Positions 16,741 through 25,149 of a stretch of 64,000 bases of DNA are shown in pieces. The DNA comes from Bin87 sp965203195. GTDB taxonomy: Bacteria; Chloroflexota; Dehalococcoidia; Lucifugimonadales; UBA3495. The DNA lies in contig OZ241860.1 in the NCBI GenBank assembly GCA_965203195.1, positions 2,418,001 through 2,482,000 on the forward strand, written 5' to 3'. The notes under the pieces were generated by a model. The model had not been told where the DNA came from. It made no database searches and saw nothing but the letters and a program-made list of their open reading frames with translations. The position numbers were made by a program, and so were the translations under genes. Position 1 is the first letter of the stretch. Each line of letters begins with the position of its first letter.

Positions 16741-17874
16741 ATGACACCAATAAGCCCGGCCGGCTTCGCCGGCGCGATTTTTGCCGGCACAATCGCCGAT
16801 GTACCCGGCATTGCCGCCGGCCACTGGACCGACGACCAGGCCGCCACCGGCTGCACCGCCATACTCTGCGGACGCGACGGCGCCGTCGGCGGCGTGGCCG
16901 TGCGCGGTGGTTCTCCCGGTACCAGTGAAACCGACCTGCTCAACCCGATCCGCCGGGTGGAACGGGTTCACGCCATACTCTTGAGCGGGGGCAGCGCCTT
17001 CGGCCTGGCCACGGCCGACGGCGCGCGGCAGTGGCTGGCGGAACGGGGCATCGGATTCCCCACGCCCCACGGCCCCGTCCCCATCGTGCCGGCGGCGATC
17101 CTGTACGACCTGGGCATCGGCAGCGCCGGGATACGCCCGGACGCCGCCGCCGGCTATGCCGCCTGCGCGGCGGCGGATGCGAATGCGGATGTAGATAGGA
17201 ACAGGTCGGCCGCCCTGAAACCGGGGGCGGTGGCCCCGCCGCCGTTGGCGGTAGGCTCGGTAGGCGCCGGCGCCGGCGCCACGGTAGCCAAGGGCTACGG
17301 CTTCGCCGGCGCCGTCAAGGGCGGCTTCGGCACGGCGCGCTGCCTGCTGCCGCCGGCGGGCGTATCGGTAGCAAGCGCATCGACAGCAGGCATATCGGTA
17401 GCGGCGGCAGTGGCCGTCAACGCCTGGGGCGGCGTCTATGACCACCGGGATGGCCGGCTCATCGCCGGCCCCCGCCGCCCTGACGGGGGGATGGCAGACC
17501 CGGTAGCGGTAGCAATGGCTCTGGCCGGTGCCGGCGCGCCTCCGGCGGCGGATGTCCCCCTGCCGGTCAATACCACCATCGGCGTCATCGCCACCGACGC
17601 GGCACTGGACAAGATGCAGGCCAACTTCGTCGCCTCCTCGGCCCACGACGGGCTGGCTCTAACCGTCCGGCCCTGCCATCTGCCTAACGACGGGGACACG
17701 CTCTTTTGCGTCGCCACGGGAACCAACCGGACGCCGGTGAACCTGATGACGCTGGTAGCGGCGGCGACTGAAGTCACGGCGCGCGCGGTAATCAACGCCA
17801 TCCGGTCGGCAACCGGACTGGCCGGCGTGCCGGCCGCCGGCCAGTGCGCAGGGGAAAATGACGACTGCGCCTGA
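16741..17874 (+). CDS. P1 family peptidase (DmpA/BapA-type aminopeptidase)
   Basis: 377 aa from ATG 16741. P1 peptidases are N-terminal-nucleophile hydrolases that self-cleave before a Ser/Thr and remove N-terminal residues or hydrolyse D-amino-acid esters and beta-peptides. Family features: early GVAVRGGSPGTSETDLL, LLSGGSAFGLATADG, then the cleavage region PVNTTIGVIATDAALDK, where the Thr after Asn is the likely nucleophile. The C-terminus reads HDGLALTVRP and DTLFCVATG. The chain ends inside the start of the next gene (17-base overlap), so the two are cotranscribed. Confidence 0.85.
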   Translation: MTPISPAGFAGAIFAGTIADVPGIAAGHWTDDQAATGCTAILCGRDGAVGGVAVRGGSPGTSETDLLNPIRRVERVHAILLSGGSAFGLATADGARQWLAERGIGFPTPHGPVPIVPAAILYDLGIGSAGIRPDAAAGYAACAAADANADVDRNRSAALKPGAVAPPPLAVGSVGAGAGATVAKGYGFAGAVKGGFGTARCLLPPAGVSVASASTAGISVAAAVAVNAWGGVYDHRDGRLIAGPRRPDGGMADPVAVAMALAGAGAPPAADVPLPVNTTIGVIATDAALDKMQANFVASSAHDGLALTVRPCHLPNDGDTLFCVATGTNRTPVNLMTLVAAATEVTARAVINAIRSATGLAGVPAAGQCAGENDDCA

Positions 17875-18739
17875 CACTCTCCGCATCGGTTTCGTCGGCG
17901 CCGGTACGCTGGGGCGAGGCTTGGCGCTGGCGCTGGCGTCCGCCGGCTGTAGGGTGACCGCCGTGTCCAGCCGCACGCCGGCCAGCGCCCGGTGGCTGGC
18001 GGCCCGCATTGACGGCTGCAAGCCGGCGGCCACGGCCCAGGATGTCGCCGACCGCTGCGATGTGGTGTTCATTACTACGCCGGATAGCGCGATTGCCGGG
18101 GTTGCCGCCGGCGTCCGCTGGCGCCCCGGACAGGGGGTTGTCCACTGCTGCGGAGCGGCGTCAACCGGGTTGCTGGCGGCGGCATCCGCTGCCGGCGCCG
18201 TGGCCGGCGCCATGCATCCTTTCCAAACCTTTGCGACCCTCAACACGCCGGAGGACGCCGCGCGGCGGTTGTCCGGCGTTACCTTTGCGGTGGCCGCCCA
18301 CGGCTGGCTGGCAGAGTATCTGCCCGCCCTGGCGGAGCGTCTGGGCGGGCGGGCGATTGCGCTGCCCGACGAACTGCGCCCCCTGTATCACGCCAGCGCC
18401 GTGCTGGCCTGCGGCTATGTGACTACTCTCCTGGATGCGGCGGCGCAGCTGTGGACACAAATGGGCCTGCCCGCCGCCGAGGGCCAGCAGGCGGTGCTTC
18501 CCCTGGCCCGCGCCACCATAGAAGCCGTGGCCGCGGCGGGAACGGACGCCGCCGCCACCGGCCCGGCCGTGCGCGGCGACGCGGACACCGTAGCGGCGCA
18601 TCTGGCGGCCCTGTCCGAACACGCCCCGCACCTGACGGCGCTGTACCGGGAGCTGACGCTGGCCACGCTGCCCCTGGCGCAACGCAAGGGCGCCACGGAC
18701 GACGCTTTGGCGGCGCTAATCCGCAGCGTTTCCGTGTAG
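17858..18739 (+). CDS. Rossmann-like / DUF2520 oxidoreductase
   Basis: 293 aa. The N-terminus has an NAD(P)-binding Rossmann fold (RIGFVGAGTLGRGLALALASAG). A middle stretch (VVFITTPDSAIAGVA, HCCGAASTGLLAAA, GAMHPFQTF) is followed by the all-helical DUF2520 domain (LYHASAVLACGYVTTLLDAAAQLW), where the lysine of true ketopantoate reductases would lie. panB is 460 bp downstream on the same strand and no panE is seen. A role as an alternative 2-dehydropantoate reductase in the same pathway is plausible but unproven. It overlaps the P1 peptidase gene by 17 bases. Confidence 0.8.
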   Translation: MTTAPDTLRIGFVGAGTLGRGLALALASAGCRVTAVSSRTPASARWLAARIDGCKPAATAQDVADRCDVVFITTPDSAIAGVAAGVRWRPGQGVVHCCGAASTGLLAAASAAGAVAGAMHPFQTFATLNTPEDAARRLSGVTFAVAAHGWLAEYLPALAERLGGRAIALPDELRPLYHASAVLACGYVTTLLDAAAQLWTQMGLPAAEGQQAVLPLARATIEAVAAAGTDAAATGPAVRGDADTVAAHLAALSEHAPHLTALYRELTLATLPLAQRKGATDDALAALIRSVSV

Positions 18740-18765
18740 CCTCCGGGCGCAAAAGCGACAAACAT

Positions 18766-18813
18766 TGAGGTTTGTCCGCATCTCGCTTAGCGAGAGGATG
18801 AGGGCAAACCTCA
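18766..18813. other. Large near-perfect hairpin between convergent genes
   Basis: TGAGGTTTG (18766-18774) pairs with CAAACCTCA (18805-18813). Inside are CC/GG and CATC/GATG pairs and an apical CTCGC-TTA-GCGAG. Outside, GGCGCAA and TTGCGCC can extend it. There is no U-tract on either strand. It sits between the convergent DUF2520 and small zinc protein genes, so it may be a bidirectional terminator or a repeat element. Confidence 0.6.
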
Positions 18814-18837
18814 GATTGCGCCGGGGCCCTTGCCGAT

Positions 18838-18963
18838 CTAGTAGCCGGCGAAATGACCCTTTTTGCAGTACATTTGGTGGGGGCCGACATATCTGCCGCA
18901 GACGCGACAGTTGCGGGCGTTGGGTGCCCACTCAACGAACTGAAACTCCAACAATTTCGCCAT
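18838..18963 (-). CDS. Small zinc-finger-like protein (41 aa)
   Basis: 41 aa from ATG 18963; AGGAGG at 18973-18978 is correctly spaced for this ATG and too close for the ATG at 18972. The sequence has one CxxC (CRVC) followed by YCKKGH, giving C-x2-C-x9-C-x3-H, a probable single zinc site. It is otherwise basic and aromatic. No family is recognised. A second small Cys-rich protein occurs at 45778-45984. Confidence 0.65.
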   Translation of the reverse strand: MAKLLEFQFVEWAPNARNCRVCGRYVGPHQMYCKKGHFAGY

Positions 18964-19160
18964 AATGCCCATCCTCCTTTGGCTATGATTTGCCTGCCGG
19001 CAACGGAACGCAATGCACATACGCCAGTTCCCGGATAGTTACCAGCCTATCCGTGTACGAGGCCAATGTCAAGCAGATCGCAAAAACGAGTTGCCAGCGC
19101 CGATTATTATTCCGAATTCGCTGGATGGGGGTACGGGTATGGGAACGCTGGCGGGGCGGT

Positions 19161-19188
19161 TTGCGCTGTCCCGTCAATGGGCTATAAT
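19161..19188 (+). promoter_or_regulatory. Promoter giving a leaderless or near-leaderless panB mRNA
   Basis: TTGCGC (19161-19166) and a perfect TATAAT (19183-19188) are 16 bp apart. The panB ATG is at 19198, 9 bases after the -10, where transcription should begin. No ribosome site lies between. Confidence 0.7.
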
Positions 19189-19197
19189 CCCTCCACT

Positions 19198-20034
19198 ATG
19201 CCTGCTGTTACCATTCGCAAACTGGCCGAAATGAAGCGGACCGGGGAGAAAATCCCCATGGTCACCGCCTACGACTACACGGCGGCCCGCCTGGCCGATG
19301 CCGCCGGCATCCCCATCATCCTGGTGGGCGACAGCCTGGGGATGGTAGTTATGGGGTACGATTCCACCATCCCGGTGACGATGGACGATATGGTGCGTCA
19401 CACCGGGATGGTACGACGGGGCGCATCGGCGGCGCTGGTGGTCGCCGACCTGCCCTTTCTGACCTATCAGACCGATGCCGGCGAAGCCCTCCGCAACGCC
19501 GGCCGGCTGATGCAGGATGGCGGGGCGCATACCGTCAAACTGGAAGGCGGCGTGGCCGTTGCGGATACGGTGCGGCGCATTGTGGAAGCCGGCATCCCAG
19601 TGATGGGGCATATCGGCCTCACGCCGCAATCGGTCAACGCCCTGGGCGGCTACCGCGTGCAGGGCCGTAGCCGGGCGGCGGCGCGGCGCCTGCTGGACGA
19701 CGCCCTGGCGCTGCAAGACGCCGGCACCTACGCCGTAGTGCTGGAATGCGTGCCGGCCCCCCTGGCCGGCGTCATTACGCAGCGGCTGACGATACCCACC
19801 ATCGGCATCGGGGCCGGCCCCCAGTGCGACGGGCAGGTGCAGGTATTCCACGATATGCTGGGACTGTTCGCCGATTTTGTCCCCAAACACGTCCGGCAAT
19901 ATGCCCGGCTGACTGACGACATTGGCTGCGCCCTGCGCCGGTACGCCGGGGATGTTCGCAGCGGGGCATTCCCATCCGGGGACGAAAGCTTTACGATGAA
20001 CGAAAGCCTGCTGGCCGACCTGCTGGACGATTAG
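19198..20034 (+). CDS. panB: 3-methyl-2-oxobutanoate hydroxymethyltransferase (PanB)
   Basis: 278 aa from ATG 19198 (MPAVTIRKLAEMKRTGEKI). It makes ketopantoate from 2-oxoisovalerate and methylenetetrahydrofolate, the first step of pantothenate and CoA synthesis. Family motifs: MVTAYDYTAARLADAAG, LVGDSLGMVVMGYDSTIPVT (metal-binding Asp), VKLEGG, MGHIGLTPQS, VVLECVPAPLAG (catalytic Glu) and IGIGAGPQCDGQVQVFHDMLG. The length is normal. An apparent 44-codon extension upstream covers its own promoter and is not coding. Five bases of the following gene's leader separate it from the membrane protein downstream. Confidence 0.96.
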   Translation: MPAVTIRKLAEMKRTGEKIPMVTAYDYTAARLADAAGIPIILVGDSLGMVVMGYDSTIPVTMDDMVRHTGMVRRGASAALVVADLPFLTYQTDAGEALRNAGRLMQDGGAHTVKLEGGVAVADTVRRIVEAGIPVMGHIGLTPQSVNALGGYRVQGRSRAAARRLLDDALALQDAGTYAVVLECVPAPLAGVITQRLTIPTIGIGAGPQCDGQVQVFHDMLGLFADFVPKHVRQYARLTDDIGCALRRYAGDVRSGAFPSGDESFTMNESLLADLLDD

Positions 20035-20042
20035 GTTCCGGT

Positions 20043-20627
20043 ATGACGCCGCAGCAACAGAAGCCGGAGGACGCGCGGCGGGCGGCGTTTGACATACTGG
20101 CCCGGCGCATTGGCCGGTTCCTGGCGATATTTTTCGGGCTATGGGCGTTGCTGGCGGGTTTGCTCACCTACGCGCGCATCGTAACCGCCGAAAACCCGCC
20201 GCTGGAATGGCCGGAAATCGTTATAATTGTAATCGTTGCCGCCGCCAGCGCCGTCGGCGTCGCGTTCCCGCTGGCAGTTGGACTTGTGGAGGGATTGCCT
20301 ATGGTACTCGCCAAATTGTACACCGACCGCATTCGCGAGGAGGCTCGCGAGGAAGGCCGCGCCGAAGGCTCACAGGCGGGCCGCGAGGCGGCTCGTGAGG
20401 AGGGCCGCGAGGAAGGCCGCCAGGAAGGCCGCCAAGAGGGCCGCGCCGAAGGCCGCCAAGAGGGCCGCGCTGAAGGCCGACAGGAAGGCCGCGCTGAAGG
20501 CCACAAAGAAGGCCGACAGGAAGGCGCAAAGCTGATGCTGGCCCGCTGGCAGGAATGGAACCGCCGCCGCCAGGCGGCCGAGCAGACCGGCCACCCTTTT
20601 AACGAACCGGAGCCCGGCATGGATTAG
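20043..20627 (+). CDS. Membrane protein with charged EGRQ/EGRA tandem-repeat tail
   Basis: 194 aa. Two transmembrane helices (LAIFFGLWALLAGLLTYARIV; IVIIVIVAAASAVGVAFPLAVG) are followed by a cytoplasmic tail starting KLYTDRIREEAREEGRAEG. The tail has about twelve 4-residue units of the EGRx type (EGRQ, EGRA, EGRE) and ends QEWNRRRQAAEQTGHPF. Such E-G-R repeats form highly charged helices and also occur at the C-termini of Rpn-type nuclease families, but no nuclease domain is present here. The DNA repeats are 12 bp long and prone to expansion. A second, shortened copy of its 3' half lies 190 bp downstream. Confidence 0.65.
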   Translation: MTPQQQKPEDARRAAFDILARRIGRFLAIFFGLWALLAGLLTYARIVTAENPPLEWPEIVIIVIVAAASAVGVAFPLAVGLVEGLPMVLAKLYTDRIREEAREEGRAEGSQAGREAAREEGREEGRQEGRQEGRAEGRQEGRAEGRQEGRAEGHKEGRQEGAKLMLARWQEWNRRRQAAEQTGHPFNEPEPGMD

Positions 20628-20651
20628 GGCGTGTCGCGAAATGCATTTTCC

Positions 20652-20746
20652 CGTCATTCCTGCTTCCGCAGGAATCCGGAATCGGTGTCCCTTGCCCCGT
20701 ATCCGGCGGCCAGAACGCCCGGATTCCGGCAAAAGCCGGAATGACG
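20652..20746. repeat. Palindromic intergenic repeat (CGTCATTCC...GGAATGACG)
   Basis: The 95-bp unit has CGTCATTCC and GGAATGACG ends and two internal hairpins (TTCCTGC/GCAGGAA and ATTCCGGC/GCCGGAAT). It is of the REP/MITE-like kind seen in many bacteria. A shorter relative is at 53549-53579. It separates the two copies of the EGR-repeat gene. Confidence 0.75.
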
Positions 20747-20816
20747 GATGATTTGACGATACACCCCACCCCATTCCCGTCAGGAATGCGCCAACCCGAC
20801 TGAAACTGCTCAGGCA

Positions 20817-21049
20817 AAGTCAGCGTTGCGTTCCCGCTGGCAGTTGGACTTGTGGAGGGATTGCCTATGGTACTAGCCAAGTTGTACACCGACCGCATTC
20901 GCGAGGAAGGCCGCCAAGAGGGCCGCGCCGAAGGCCGACAGGAGGGAGCAAAACTGATGTTGACCCGCTGGCAGGAATGGAACCGCTGCCGCCAGGCCGC
21001 CGAACAAGCCGGCCATCCTTTCAACGTACCGGAACCCGATCTGGACTAG
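20817..21049 (+). pseudogene. Truncated duplicate of the EGR-repeat membrane protein
   Basis: Starting at about 20830 the sequence repeats 20260-20627 of the neighbouring gene (VAFPLAVGLVEGLPMVLAKLYTDRIRE) but has only about four EGRx units before KLMLTRWQEWNRCRQAAEQ. The N-terminal half with the first membrane helix is missing. ATG 20852 could still give a 65-aa protein. The difference in repeat number between the copies shows the array changes length. Confidence 0.7.
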
Positions 21050-21108
21050 CCGGCGCCCGCCGGCAACGCGCCAATCCGATTTCAAACCACCGACGACACC
21101 GGGACGGA

Positions 21109-21966
21109 ATGACTATGCCCAGACTGGAAGGAAAGACCGCAATCGTCACCGGCGCCAGCCGCGGCATCGGCGCCGAAATCAGCCGGCTGTTCGCCGCCGA
21201 AGGCGCCCGCGTCGTCTGCGCCGCCCGCACGGTGAACGAAGGCGACCACCCGCTGGAGGGCTCGCTGGCCAAAACCATCTCCGACATCAAAGAGGCCGGC
21301 GGCGAAGCCACGGCTGTGGCGGCCAACATCTCCCTGCCGGAAGACTGCGATATGCTGGTGTCCGCAGCCCGCCGCATCTACGGCCCGGTGGACGTGCTGG
21401 TGAACAACGCCGCGCTCACCTACTATCTGCCCGTCAAGGATTTCCCCCTCAACCGCTGGATGCGCTCCTGGGCAGTGAACTTCCATGCCCCTTTCATCCT
21501 CAGCCAGCTGGCGCTGGGCGATATGATTGAGCGCCGTTCCGGCAGCATCGTCAACATATCCTCCGGCGCCGCCGTTGGCCCCGGACGCGGCCCCTACGCC
21601 ACCCCCGCCAACAACGGCACCTGCTACGGCGCCGAAAAGGCGGCGCTGGAACGCTTCTCCCAGGGCCTGGCGCAGGAAGTGTACCAATACGGCATATCGG
21701 TATCCGCCGTCGCCCCGTCGCTGGTGGTGCCAACCCCCGGCACCGTCTTTCACCACCTGGTAGAGGGTATGGACGACCCGCGCGGCGAACCGCCGGAACT
21801 GCTGGCCCAAGCTACGCTGCTCCTGGCCTCGGAGCCTACTGACCGGGTGACCGGGCGGGTCTGCTACAGCCAGCAGATTCTGCTGGAGTTCGGCTGGATC
21901 AGCGAAGGACGCGGCTGGGGCGTGGACGACACCCGCGGGCCGGGCAGCGGGTACAGCCAAATCTAG
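21109..21966 (+). CDS. Short-chain dehydrogenase/reductase
   Basis: 285 aa (MTMPRLEGKTAIVTGAS); ATG 21115 is an alternative start. Classical SDR motifs: cofactor loop TGASRGIG, NNAAL, catalytic Ser in NISSGAA, and Y-x3-K in CYGAEKAA. The C-terminus extends past the usual fold (GWGVDDTRGPGSG). An oxidoreductase acting on a hydroxy/keto pair of unknown identity; the following acyl-CoA dehydrogenase on the same strand suggests lipid or organic-acid breakdown. Confidence 0.85.
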   Translation: MTMPRLEGKTAIVTGASRGIGAEISRLFAAEGARVVCAARTVNEGDHPLEGSLAKTISDIKEAGGEATAVAANISLPEDCDMLVSAARRIYGPVDVLVNNAALTYYLPVKDFPLNRWMRSWAVNFHAPFILSQLALGDMIERRSGSIVNISSGAAVGPGRGPYATPANNGTCYGAEKAALERFSQGLAQEVYQYGISVSAVAPSLVVPTPGTVFHHLVEGMDDPRGEPPELLAQATLLLASEPTDRVTGRVCYSQQILLEFGWISEGRGWGVDDTRGPGSGYSQI

Positions 21967-22095
21967 TGCGCCGGCGTGGTAAGATAGCCCCAGCCATCTA
22001 TCCGTCCCGCCAGCCATCCCGTCCGCCTGCCAAACGGGGGCTTTCAATTCCGGCCGGCCGCGCGCCGCCCCACCCCGGTCCAGGAGAGTTTCATT

Positions 22096-23268
22096 ATGGA
22101 GTTCCAGTTCAGCACCCAGGACGCCGCCTTTCAGAGCGAACTGCGGCAGTTCATCGCCGACGAATATGTACCCGAATGGGAACTGGGCGAGCGCGGCGCC
22201 GGCGAGGAGAACTGGCAGCGCACCCTGGACGTGCGGCGCAAGCTGGCCGACCGGGGCTGGCTGACCATGCATTGGCCCGAGGAATACGGCGGCCAGAAGG
22301 CTTCCCCCGTCCGCACGGCTATCTTCAACGAAGCGATGACCTACCACCGCGCGCCGGGCCGCGACAACTTCGGCGTGCGGATGATGGGCGCCACCCTGAT
22401 GATCCACGGCACCGACGCCCAGAAAACCGAACACCTGCCCCCCGTGGCCAAAGGCGAAGTCCAGTGGTGCCAGGGTTACAGCGAACCGGAATCCGGCTCC
22501 GACCTGGCCTCGTTGAGCACCCGCGCCATCCGCGACGGCGACGAATTCGTGGTCAACGGCAGCAAAATCTGGACATCCATGGGACACCGCGGCGACTGGA
22601 TTATGCTGCTCACCCGCACCGACACCGACTCGCCCAAACACCGGGGCATCAGCTTCTTCCTGGTGGATATGAAAACGCCGGGCATTGAAGTCCGTCCCAT
22701 CATCAATATGGGCGGCCGCCACGAGTTCAACCAGGTCATCTTTGACAATGTGCGCGTGCCGGCACGCAACATCGTCGGCGAGGAAAACCGGGGCTGGTAT
22801 GTGGCGGTGACCCTGCTGGACTTTGAGCGCTCCGGCATTGACTATTCCGCCGCCGCCCGCCGCCATCTGGACGACACCCGCCGGTGGGCCGACGGCATCC
22901 GGCGCAACGGCCGGCCCCTGAGCCGGGAACCTTGGGTGCGCAACCTGCTGGCCGACCGCTACATTGAAACCGAAGTGGCCCGCCTCATCGCCTACAATGT
23001 GGCCTGGATGCAGGGCGAGGGCCTGGTGCCCAACAAAGAGGCGTCAATGTCCAAGGTGTTCGGCAGCGAAACCGTCCAGCGCACCACTGCCTCCTGCCTG
23101 GAGATTATGGGAATGTACGGCGGCCTCCGCGACAACAAGTGGACGCCCATGCAAGCCGATATGCAGGAACACTGGCTGCGCGCCTTCTCCCACACCATAG
23201 CCGCCGGCACCAGCGAAGTGCAGCGCAACATCATCGCTAGCCGGGGCCTGGGCCTGCCGCGCGGGTAG
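22096..23268 (+). CDS. Acyl-CoA dehydrogenase
   Basis: 390 aa; GGAGAG precedes ATG 22096. FAD-dependent alpha,beta-dehydrogenation of an acyl-CoA. Domain order is standard: N-terminal helices (WPEEYGGQ), the middle beta domain with the flavin signature (CQGYSEPESGSDLASLSTRA, then NGSKIWTSMGH), and the C-terminal helical domain (RHLDDTRRWADGIRRNGRPL, then GTSEVQRNIIASRGLGLPRG, the FAD-binding end). The substrate chain length is not determinable. It stands 112 bp before the defence-like segment. Confidence 0.92.
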   Translation: MEFQFSTQDAAFQSELRQFIADEYVPEWELGERGAGEENWQRTLDVRRKLADRGWLTMHWPEEYGGQKASPVRTAIFNEAMTYHRAPGRDNFGVRMMGATLMIHGTDAQKTEHLPPVAKGEVQWCQGYSEPESGSDLASLSTRAIRDGDEFVVNGSKIWTSMGHRGDWIMLLTRTDTDSPKHRGISFFLVDMKTPGIEVRPIINMGGRHEFNQVIFDNVRVPARNIVGEENRGWYVAVTLLDFERSGIDYSAAARRHLDDTRRWADGIRRNGRPLSREPWVRNLLADRYIETEVARLIAYNVAWMQGEGLVPNKEASMSKVFGSETVQRTTASCLEIMGMYGGLRDNKWTPMQADMQEHWLRAFSHTIAAGTSEVQRNIIASRGLGLPRG

Positions 23269-23269
23269 G

Positions 23270-23299
23270 TTGCGATCCTCACCCGGCTAATGGTACAAT
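23270..23299 (+). promoter_or_regulatory. Promoter upstream of the DUF262/DUF1524 gene
   Basis: TTGCGA (23270-23275) and TACAAT (23294-23299), 18 bp apart, immediately after the acyl-CoA dehydrogenase stop. The leader is about 75 nt. Confidence 0.5.
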
Positions 23300-23380
23300 C
23301 GGGGTACCGAAGGTTGTTGCCGGGGTAAAGCGCGATCCTACTCCGGTAGCAAAAAATTCTGCGGCAAGGAGGATAGTCAA

Positions 23381-25126
23381 ATGTTTCAGCAGGGCGGCAC
23401 CATCAAAGATGCTTTGGACCGCATCGCTACCCACGAATATGTACTGCCGGCGATCCAGCGGGAGTTCGTTTGGAACCCGGAGCAGATTTGCACGCTGTTC
23501 GACAGCCTGATGCAGGGTTACTCCTTTGGGGAATTCCTGTTCTGGCGCGTTGCCCCGGAGAACTCGGCGCAGTATCGTTACTACGATTTCGTGCGGAACT
23601 ACCACGAAAGGGACAACCCACACTGCCCGGATTTGGGCCCCTTGCCGAACCGGCCACTGATAGCGGTATTGGACGGCCAGCAGCGACTGACCGCGTTCAA
23701 CATCGGCCTGCGCGGTTCAATGGCTGTCAAGTTGCCGCGCCTCTGGTGGAACAACCCGAACGCATTTCCCAGGAGGGTATTGGCACTGGACCTGCTCGCA
23801 GCAACTGAACGGGACGACGAAGGAAATCACTACACATTCAATTTCGTGGACGATCACGCCATTGGCCGTCAGGGCAATCGCTTGTGGTTCAGGGTCTCGG
23901 ACATTCTTACCATGGAGTCCGGGCCAGATATGACCGACTGGCTGTGGGACAACAACTTGGAACGCGATGAATTCAGTCGCTCCCACCGCATACTGGACCT
24001 TTTGTATCGCGTGGTTCGCACTGAGCAAACCGTGGCGTACTACGAAGAACGGAACCAGGACATTGAACACGTCTTGAATATGTTCATCCGTCGCAACAGC
24101 GGAGGGACTCCGTTGTCTTACTCAGATCTCTTGCTGAGTATTGCTACGTCGCAGTGGGAAAACCTAGATGCCCGCAAGGAGGTTCACCAACTGGTCGATG
24201 ATCTTAATCGGATTGGCTCCGGCCTCAACCTGACGAAAGATTTTGTCCTGAAAGCAGGGCTTATGCTCACCGACATTGCCAGCGTTGGCTTCGAAGTCCG
24301 CAATTTCACCCACGACAACATGGCAAAGTTGGAACAAGACTGGCCCAAAATCAGCGCATCTCTGATTGAAACCGTCCAACTGGTAACTGGCTTCGGGTTT
24401 GACAGCAGTAACCTGCGGGCCAGTAGCGCATTGTTGCCCGTTGCTTACTACATCTATCGGCTGGGCGCACCAATCGATTTTGACAGCAACAGGAAATACA
24501 AACAGGAGCGTGAGGCAATCCGCGGGTGGCTCATTCGCTCAATCCTGAAGCAAGGCGTCTGGGGTAGCGGCTTGGATACCCTGCTGACCGCACTGCGGGA
24601 CGTGCTGCGTAGCGTGGACAATGGGCACTTTCCGGCGGCGGATATGCGCCGGGTTATGGCGCAGCGTGGAAAAAGCGTCGATTTTTCGCCGGAAGAGGTC
24701 GAAGATTTGGCGGACATGGGTATTAGCGACCGTCGCGCCTTTCCGATGCTGGCCTTGCTGTACCCGTTTGTCAATGTCCAGCAGTACCACTTCCACATCG
24801 ACCACATATTCCCCAAAAGCCGATTCACTCCGACCCAGTTGCGCGCCGCTGGCGTCAGCGATGAACAGCACGGGAATTTTGCCGACTGCGCCAACCGCAT
24901 TGCCAATCTCCAGTTGCTTGACGGGATCACCAATATGGAGAAGCAGGCAGCACTGCCTGCGGACTGGATAGCCAAGCATTTTAAGAGCGACCAGGCCCGC
25001 CAGCAGTATCGCGACCGCTATCTCCTGGGCGAAATTCCCGAGCAAATCACGGGCTTTATGGATTTCTACGAAGCCCGCCGGAAGCGCTTGCAGGAGCGCA
25101 TCACCCGGCTGGTCAACACGGTGTAG
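23381..25126 (+). CDS. DUF262/DUF1524 (GmrSD-type) nuclease
   Basis: 581 aa; AAGGAGG precedes ATG 23381. The N-terminal half is DUF262: IQREFVWNPEQICTLFDSLM, then the ParB-like nucleotide-binding motif LDGQQRLTA at residues about 97-105, and FIRRNSGGTPLSYSDLLLS. The C-terminal half is DUF1524 with the HNH-type motif HIDHIFPKSRF near residue 470, followed by ANRIANLQLL. This is the one-chain layout of GmrSD, a type IV enzyme that cuts modified phage DNA with nucleotide hydrolysis, and of related BREX-associated proteins. The GC content is lower and codon use less biased than in neighbours, which hints at transfer. Defence function is inferred. Confidence 0.85.
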   Translation: MFQQGGTIKDALDRIATHEYVLPAIQREFVWNPEQICTLFDSLMQGYSFGEFLFWRVAPENSAQYRYYDFVRNYHERDNPHCPDLGPLPNRPLIAVLDGQQRLTAFNIGLRGSMAVKLPRLWWNNPNAFPRRVLALDLLAATERDDEGNHYTFNFVDDHAIGRQGNRLWFRVSDILTMESGPDMTDWLWDNNLERDEFSRSHRILDLLYRVVRTEQTVAYYEERNQDIEHVLNMFIRRNSGGTPLSYSDLLLSIATSQWENLDARKEVHQLVDDLNRIGSGLNLTKDFVLKAGLMLTDIASVGFEVRNFTHDNMAKLEQDWPKISASLIETVQLVTGFGFDSSNLRASSALLPVAYYIYRLGAPIDFDSNRKYKQEREAIRGWLIRSILKQGVWGSGLDTLLTALRDVLRSVDNGHFPAADMRRVMAQRGKSVDFSPEEVEDLADMGISDRRAFPMLALLYPFVNVQQYHFHIDHIFPKSRFTPTQLRAAGVSDEQHGNFADCANRIANLQLLDGITNMEKQAALPADWIAKHFKSDQARQQYRDRYLLGEIPEQITGFMDFYEARRKRLQERITRLVNTV

Positions 25127-25149
25127 CCGGAGCGTCGAAGGGTGTTAGA

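Noticed and set aside
20340..20520. CRISPR-like short repeats
   Set aside because: The 12-bp units are contiguous, have no spacers and stay in the coding frame (EGRx).
21082..22866. A 594-codon open frame on the minus strand opposite the SDR and acyl-CoA dehydrogenase genes
   Set aside because: It reads as Gly/Ala/His-rich sequence without family similarity and is fully antisense to two well-supported genes; it is a consequence of the high GC content.
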